Part shown: positions 4,886-9,195 of the stretch, piece by piece
Position numbering within the stretch: the stretch's first letter is position 1
Layout: every line of letters begins with the position of its first letter
DNA from: Spirochaetaceae bacterium
GTDB lineage: Bacteria > Spirochaetota > Spirochaetia > WRBN01
Length of the DNA stretch: 9,195 bases
NCBI GenBank assembly: GCA_020024055.1
Contig: JAHHUI010000060.1
Location: 1-9,195, forward strand
Reading direction: 5' to 3'
Position numbers and translations under genes: made by a program
Notes under the pieces: model-generated
The model's input: only the letters and a program-made list of their open reading frames with translations
What the model was told of the DNA's origin: nothing
Databases searched by the model: none

Positions 4886-6817
4886 TCAGTCTCCTTGGTC
4901 AGCTTTCATATAAAATCGTGCTTCTTTAGTTCCCCAGTTTTCACCGAAATTATCCCGGCTATTCATTGTATTTTGCCAATCATAGGGTAAATACTTAAAG
5001 ATTTCCCTCATTTCAGCTTCTTTCCCTGCAGGGGCTGAATTAATAAAAGCCTCAATTTTGGATTTGCTGAAATAATCAAATCCTCCTGCAAAGCTGAAGA
5101 GAATAATATTTTCTTTCACAATAAACAGCATTTTCAGACCATAGCCGCGCACGGTGTTAATTTCTTCAATTCCTGGGCAGCCAAAAAACCACTTAGAATC
5201 ACTGCTTTGATAGACAATCTGACGATTTTGTCCTGAAAAATTGGTGATATTGCCTATATAAGGAGTGCAAACAGTGCGCATATAATAGCCATCTGCACTG
5301 GTCCATCTGAGTTCAGCCTCATTAGCAGACAGAATCATCTTTCTGCCATCAAGCCAAAAAGTCCTCTTATTTTCAGACACAAAATCAGCGATATTGAACC
5401 CTGTCTGTACAGAATCATAAAAATTGATATTATCATTGGCACTATTTGTTCGGAATTCATTACATAATTCCAGCTGAGATGGACTGGGCATTGTGAATGC
5501 AGAAGTGGCAAAGAAAAACCTGGACATGGGCAAACTATCCAGTTCATCGTAGGTGTTTGCTTTGTTATAAAAAAAGCTCGGCATCCTCAACATCCAGCTA
5601 GAGAGCTTAGACAAATGTTCCTGCGGGCAGCGATTATAGATCTGCTTCAGGTAGTTTTCATCCAAAAGCCGACCGCCTTCCAGAAGGCTGAGCACAGCCA
5701 AACCTGTGCGTACTCTAAACTGCACACTTACAGTTGGAAGTCCTGAAATAGTCAATGTATCAAACTGGCCTGAACTGATAGAAACTGTATTGCAATTATA
5801 AGACATACCATACTGACTCATGAGAACATTATCTGTTTTATATTGTGGGGTTCCCATAAACGTAATACTGTCTGTACCATCTCCGCCGGTGATGCGTATG
5901 CCATCCATTGTGGCTGTGAAAACAACATCTTTGCTATCCAGGCGAAAACTGCGATACATCAGTTCAAAAAAAGAAAAACTGAATTCTTGACGGCTGTATA
6001 CCTGAAATGCCAAGGCCAAGGGGTCTCCTTCGGAAGCCCTTGGGTAAAGGTTTCTCAAAAATTCCTGCTTTAATTCAACAGGTTCACTTTCCATCATAAT
6101 ATGTGGATTATAACCGATTCCATGCCCATCAACACCTACAGCCAAATCAATATACCAGCCCACAGGTTCGCCATGCATATAGTCTAAAAGCCAATACCTC
6201 TTCACTTTTTCCTGCTTAATCTGCCCACAAAAAAGACATAATAAAGAATTAAGTGTATTTTCTCTATTTTTTTCTGCCGTGGGCACAGCACGGCTGACAT
6301 CAAAATAGCTTTGCCGTGAGGCAGGAGCATGCCCGGCTCCTACAGAAGCATTACCAATTGAATGAGGAGTATTTCCGCTGGTGATGAATGGCCCTGCCCA
6401 GTTTCCATTGACACCGCCTGAAAACTCACCTTTGATATTACGAATTGCATCGTTTTGAAAGTCACCGGGAAGCAAACTGAGATCCTGCTGCAGCACATGA
6501 TCGAAAACCAAAGGCAGCTGCACACGGCCATCGGTCAAAATCCATTCTTCAGGTATTCTCTGTTTCAAGGCTGCTAATGAATCAACAAAATCATCTGGGT
6601 TCAAAATTCCGCCGAGCATAGGCACAGCCCATAATCTGGGAAATCCACGCCCGGCATAATACTGATATGTACCAATAAGTAAATTATGCAGACTATCCAG
6701 CGCCATCTGCTTGGCACCCTGATCTGTATTCACAAGCAAAGTGGCCGACTGCTCTGTAGCCCCGGCAAGAGGAAGTTCTGGCAGCGTCAATGCTTGACTG
6801 GGTGTCTCTATAGGCAT
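4886..6817 (-). CDS. Phage tail-fibre-like protein with long novel C-terminal region
   Basis: The 643-aa protein carries a motif pair typical of tail-fibre tips: DAIRNIKGEF (residues 123-132) and FDVSRAVPTAEKNRENT (172-188). In well-known fibres these read DAIRNITG and FDASRVVPTANENRP and lie at the very C-terminus. Between them is a glycine, serine and asparagine-rich loop, as usual. Here about 450 further residues follow, with beta-rich, polar sequence (for example GTDSITFMGTPQYKT and VSISSGQFDTLTISG), so the fibre domain is followed by a large region I do not recognise. It may bind a receptor or carry an enzyme. The start was set at ATG 6817, which has GGAGG seven bases upstream. An in-frame ATG 51 bases earlier has no such site. 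No chaperone gene follows. It is the first gene of the cassette. Confidence 0.75.
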   Translation of the reverse strand: MPIETPSQALTLPELPLAGATEQSATLLVNTDQGAKQMALDSLHNLLIGTYQYYAGRGFPRLWAVPMLGGILNPDDFVDSLAALKQRIPEEWILTDGRVQLPLVFDHVLQQDLSLLPGDFQNDAIRNIKGEFSGGVNGNWAGPFITSGNTPHSIGNASVGAGHAPASRQSYFDVSRAVPTAEKNRENTLNSLLCLFCGQIKQEKVKRYWLLDYMHGEPVGWYIDLAVGVDGHGIGYNPHIMMESEPVELKQEFLRNLYPRASEGDPLALAFQVYSRQEFSFSFFELMYRSFRLDSKDVVFTATMDGIRITGGDGTDSITFMGTPQYKTDNVLMSQYGMSYNCNTVSISSGQFDTLTISGLPTVSVQFRVRTGLAVLSLLEGGRLLDENYLKQIYNRCPQEHLSKLSSWMLRMPSFFYNKANTYDELDSLPMSRFFFATSAFTMPSPSQLELCNEFRTNSANDNINFYDSVQTGFNIADFVSENKRTFWLDGRKMILSANEAELRWTSADGYYMRTVCTPYIGNITNFSGQNRQIVYQSSDSKWFFGCPGIEEINTVRGYGLKMLFIVKENIILFSFAGGFDYFSKSKIEAFINSAPAGKEAEMREIFKYLPYDWQNTMNSRDNFGENWGTKEARFYMKADQGD

Positions 6818-6870
6818 AAAAATGCCTCCATTCTGATGAAGATTAACAGCAGAAAACCCTGCTCTCAATC

Positions 6871-6876
6871 ACTATA
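6871..6876 (-). promoter_or_regulatory. Possible -10 box for the tail-fibre/lysis operon
   Basis: TATAGT on the minus strand lies about 50 bases before the tail-fibre start, in the 105-base gap after the transporter pseudogene. No good -35 box is found 16-18 bases upstream, only an AT-rich stretch. A small inverted repeat (AGCAG and CTGCT, 6850-6865) lies in the presumed leader. Nothing else is seen in this gap, including no clear terminator for the uid locus. Confidence 0.25.
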
Positions 6877-6922
6877 CTAATGGAAGCATTGAATTAAAAA
6901 CTGGGGGATAGGAACTCTTAAA

Positions 6923-8313
6923 CTATGAATGATTCCCCAAAGACTTTCTTCTTTCGCGCAGCTCTTCCGTTATGCCGGCTAATTTTTCTCTGTTCAAATC
7001 GTATAAAAATAACATAACAACAGCCACAGCAAGATTCAAAATACCAGGAATTAATCCAGCAAATTCTTTAATTTTATTGGCGGTTTCCACGCTCTAAACA
7101 GGAGCTTTGGTCACATAGCCCACCCATATTAAAACCCAGTCACCTAAAAATCCGGCACTAGCCTGGCCCATTTTGCGGGAAAAAGAATAAATAGCATAGA
7201 TAATGCCCTCTTCTCTTCTGTGGGTGATATACTCATGATAATCAATGGCATCAGCCACCAAAGTCCATGTCAGCAGATTGATAAAAGTGTAGCCTGCTGT
7301 ACAAAAGAATAATAAGATCAAATAAGTCCAGGTATTAATTGAAGGTAAAAAATAAATGAGAAATCCAAAGAACGAAGCAAATATACAACCTATAACAGAA
7401 ATTTCTTTTTTTCCAAATTTACTGACCAAAGGCTTTAAAATAGGAGAAATGAGAAAAAGCGGCAACATAAAAACAAGGCTACCCAGGGCAATGTCTGCGT
7501 GTCTCTGAAATAATCCTTGAACAAATACGGTGTTAATGTGCCAATAACCAAAAACTGCATAAGGGAAAAAACCCGCTGAGCACCAAAGCAATAAAAGCCT
7601 TATTTTTTGTCACACCAACAAAGGTAGCTTAAAATCAATCTTTTGATGCGCAGTGCTTGGTCTTCTAATGCGTTCTTCAGTCATTTTATAGCACAAAACC
7701 CAAGAAATTAAAGATAAAACAGAGAGAATCAAAACAATTTCAATAAATCCTGAAGCCTGGGGAATATTATCTTTGTTAAAAACAAAAATAGGCACCAGCA
7801 TATTTACCATCAAAATTGCCATGGTGGATCCATATGTGCGCGCCATGGAAAGAGATGCTCTCTCCGTAGGCACATCTGTCATCACAGATACCAAAGCGCC
7901 ATAAGGAATATTAATGGCTGTATAGCTCATACCAAAGCCAATATAAGTGACATAAGCATATAATAATTTTACACTGACTGGGGCAGCGACCAAAGCAGGC
8001 ACACAGAAAAAAGACAAAATCCCAAAGCCAGCCACAGGAATAGCCATGCGCAAAAACCATGGCCTGAACTGCCCTGCCTTAGTTGGCTTTCTGGTGTCAA
8101 TCTATGTACCGATGATAGGATCATTAATGGCATCCCAAGCACGAGCCACCAGCAGCAGCAATGTACCCACAGAAGCAGCGGCAATACCCAAAATATCTAC
8201 ATAAAATAATGTAAGATAATTAGATGCCAGGCCAAACAACAGCGCATTGTCGAAATCGCCCAAAAATAACCTGCTCTGTCTCGTTTTCCAAAAGATCTTA
8301 ATTGAGTTTCCAT
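6923..8313 (-). pseudogene. Decayed GPH-family (UidB-like) sugar/glucuronide transporter
   Basis: A near full-length glycoside-pentoside-hexuronide cation symporter can be reassembled from three frames. The likely start is ATG 8313 (METQLRSFGKRDRAGYF), with GGAGG 11 bases upstream. Recognisable parts include FLGDFDNALLFGLASNYL, ARAWDAINDPIIGT, GQFRPWFL, DVPTERASLSMARTYGST, MTEERI and LVADAIDYHEYITHRREEG. The true C-terminus ends RRKSLGNHS with a stop at 6925-6923. Lesions: a one-base loss in the T run at 8262-8266; an in-frame TAG at 8104-8102, in place of a residue between PIIGT and IDTRKP; a one-base loss near 7622-7627; a compensating one-base gain near 7566-7574 (VGVTKNKAFIALVLSGFF is readable only in the shifted frame, the original frame hitting TGA at 7612-7610); and a second TAG at 7096-7094. 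The expected length of about 463 codons is normal for the family. It lies just downstream of uidA, as the permease does in the E. coli uid operon. Confidence 0.85.
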
Positions 8314-8352
8314 TGATATTGAGTCCTCCATAATATTGAGAGACTAAACTGT

Positions 8353-8381
8353 CCCCCCCCCTATGAAACTGCCGGGGGCAG
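8353..8381 (-). repeat. Run of nine G/C and small hairpin between uidA and the transporter
   Basis: The plus strand has nine consecutive C (8353-8361), nine G on the coding strand. Next to it CTGCC-GGG-GGCAG (8369-8381) is a perfect five-base-pair hairpin. On the transcript the CCCCC of the hairpin could instead pair with the G run, giving two alternative folds ahead of the transporter ribosome binding site. The hairpin has only a TTT after it, so it is a poor terminator. Confidence 0.6.
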
Positions 8382-8393
8382 ATGGGCAAAGAA

Positions 8394-9195
8394 TTAAGAC
8401 TTATAGCCAAAATGAGGGATTTTTGCCCAGCGCTCACGCAGATAATGCGCAGCTAATTTAGGGCGTCTATCACGTGTGAAAATTCCTTTTTTATTGCCCT
8501 GAACTCTAAAAAAACCTTGTGTTGTGGCAAAGTCGGCAAAATTCCACACCTGTTCGCCCACAAAATTTTTGTATTTGTCTACAATTTCATGATTGGCAAT
8601 AAGATAATCCCTTTGATATTCTTCTGTGAAGAGAACAGGCACTGCATCATGCATTCCCGCCACGGTATCCGCGCCATATTCAGTAAACATGATGGGTTTA
8701 TTGGGGCAGCGCTTCTGCCATCCTTGCAATTCCTGATCCAGCATGTATTTAGCATATTCCAGCTCGCCGCTCTGCACATACCAGCCGTAATAACGATTCA
8801 AACATAAAAGATCAATGAAATCCGCCACTTTACAGCTTTGCGGTGTGCTCATCATATGTGTGACAATAGTGACAGGGCGCTTTTGAGGATCTAATTGTCG
8901 TGTTAATTCAACAAGAGGCTTGAAATATTCCAGGGCTCCTTCTTCCTCTGAAGCAGGTTCATTCGCCACACTCCATAAAACAACACAAGGATGATTTTTA
9001 TCTCTGGCCACTAATTCATGCATAGCCTGAATATGCTGCGGCATTGTCTGGATTTGCCCCCATGTTGTCTTCTCTGGCTTGCCTCCATTACTCATTAAAG
9101 AAAACCCAAAATTACAATGAAGCCCCACCGCTGCACATTCATCAATAACCACAATGCCTTCACGATCTGCCAGACGCATCATCTCTTCCGAATAA
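8394..9195 (-). CDS. uidA: Beta-glucuronidase (GH2), C-terminal part; 5' end outside window
   Basis: The frame is open from the right edge of the window to TAA at 8396-8394, about 266 codons, so it covers the C-terminal catalytic TIM-barrel half of a GH2 enzyme (E. coli GusA is about 600 aa). The start is not in the window; the ATG at 9182 is internal, since YSEEMMRLADREGIVVIDE reads through it. The acid/base glutamate lies in WSVANEP (codon 8958-8960) and the nucleophile in FTEYGADT (codon 8679-8681). GNKKG (8484-8495) carries the Asn-x-Lys that contacts the glucuronate carboxylate and separates glucuronidases from galactosidases. LCLNRYYGWYVQSGELE and VGEQVWNFADFAT are near-identical to E. 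coli. An insert after GLHCNFGF resembles the Loop 1 region of gut enzymes. It removes glucuronate from conjugates, probably in the cytoplasm. The transporter pseudogene lies 80 bases downstream. Confidence 0.95.
   Translation of the reverse strand, partial: YSEEMMRLADREGIVVIDECAAVGLHCNFGFSLMSNGGKPEKTTWGQIQTMPQHIQAMHELVARDKNHPCVVLWSVANEPASEEEGALEYFKPLVELTRQLDPQKRPVTIVTHMMSTPQSCKVADFIDLLCLNRYYGWYVQSGELEYAKYMLDQELQGWQKRCPNKPIMFTEYGADTVAGMHDAVPVLFTEEYQRDYLIANHEIVDKYKNFVGEQVWNFADFATTQGFFRVQGNKKGIFTRDRRPKLAAHYLRERWAKIPHFGYKS

Larger units (their letters stand above)
3122..6817 (-). mobile_element. Phage-derived tail-fibre plus lysis cassette
   Basis: Seven minus-strand genes lie in one tight operon with gaps of 4, 10, 12, 2, 3 and 35 bases. 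The first encodes a protein with the tail-fibre motif pair DAIRNI and FDVSRAVPTAEKNRE. The others are small membrane or exported proteins of the kinds found in phage lysis modules, plus a cysteine-peptidase candidate. All frames are open. I see no integrase, repressor, terminase, head or baseplate gene and no flanking direct repeat, so this is a module or prophage remnant and not a whole phage. A tRNA-Leu gene, a common integration site class, lies about 90 bases beyond its 3' end. Confidence 0.6.

Noticed and set aside
4886..6817. Possible diversity-generating retroelement target in the tail-fibre gene
   Set aside because: No reverse transcriptase, accessory gene or template-like near-repeat of the 3' end is visible in the window, and the C-terminus does not look like a C-type lectin variable region.
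6850..6865. Inverted repeat in the tail-fibre leader as a terminator of the uid locus
   Set aside because: The stem is only five base pairs and no T tract follows on the minus strand.
6817..6868. Longer tail-fibre start at 6868
   Set aside because: No ribosome binding site precedes it, whereas the internal ATG at 6817 has GGAGG at ideal spacing.
6923..8437. Three separate small membrane-protein genes in the transporter region
   Set aside because: They are consecutive pieces of one GPH transporter in the same frame, split by stop codons; each alone lacks a ribosome binding site and a complete domain.

Overview
The window looks like a chromosomal piece of a Gram-negative, probably gut-associated bacterium. 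Evidence for an outer membrane is a pair of spanin-like genes. Evidence for a gut life is a beta-glucuronidase locus. A spirochaete (Treponema-like) host is a tentative guess. It rests on FolC motifs (GSKGKGST, DGCHTP), on the style of the left-edge HEFAHH protein, and on a possible DUF261-type protein in the phage block. None of these is decisive.

Layout, left to right. (1) Positions 1-271, minus strand: the N-terminal 90 residues of a HEFAHH metallopeptidase-like protein that runs off the edge. (2) 428-2907, plus strand: an MFS-type transporter whose stop overlaps the TTG start of folC, followed by a strong sigma70-type promoter and tRNA-Leu(UAA) at 2947-3030. (3) 3122-6817, minus strand: a compact seven-gene phage-like cassette. 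In transcription order it encodes a tail-fibre-like protein, a coiled-coil/TM protein, a C39-like cysteine-peptidase candidate, a holin-like protein, an i-spanin-like protein, an unknown 123-aa protein and an o-spanin-like lipoprotein, and it ends at a hairpin terminator. All its frames are open and spacing is tight, yet no head, packaging, integrase or repressor gene is present in the window. (4) 6923-9195, minus strand: a glucuronide-utilisation locus with the C-terminal part of an intact-looking beta-glucuronidase (uidA), followed by a decayed GPH-family sugar transporter carrying three frameshifts and two internal amber codons.

How they fit together. folC and its transporter are translationally coupled housekeeping genes. 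The phage block reads as a tail-fibre plus lysis module placed between a tRNA-Leu gene and a catabolic operon. Its lysis genes would cover all three envelope layers: holin-like membrane proteins, a candidate wall-degrading enzyme, and spanins for the outer membrane. The uid locus seems to be losing its dedicated permease while the visible part of the enzyme keeps every catalytic motif.
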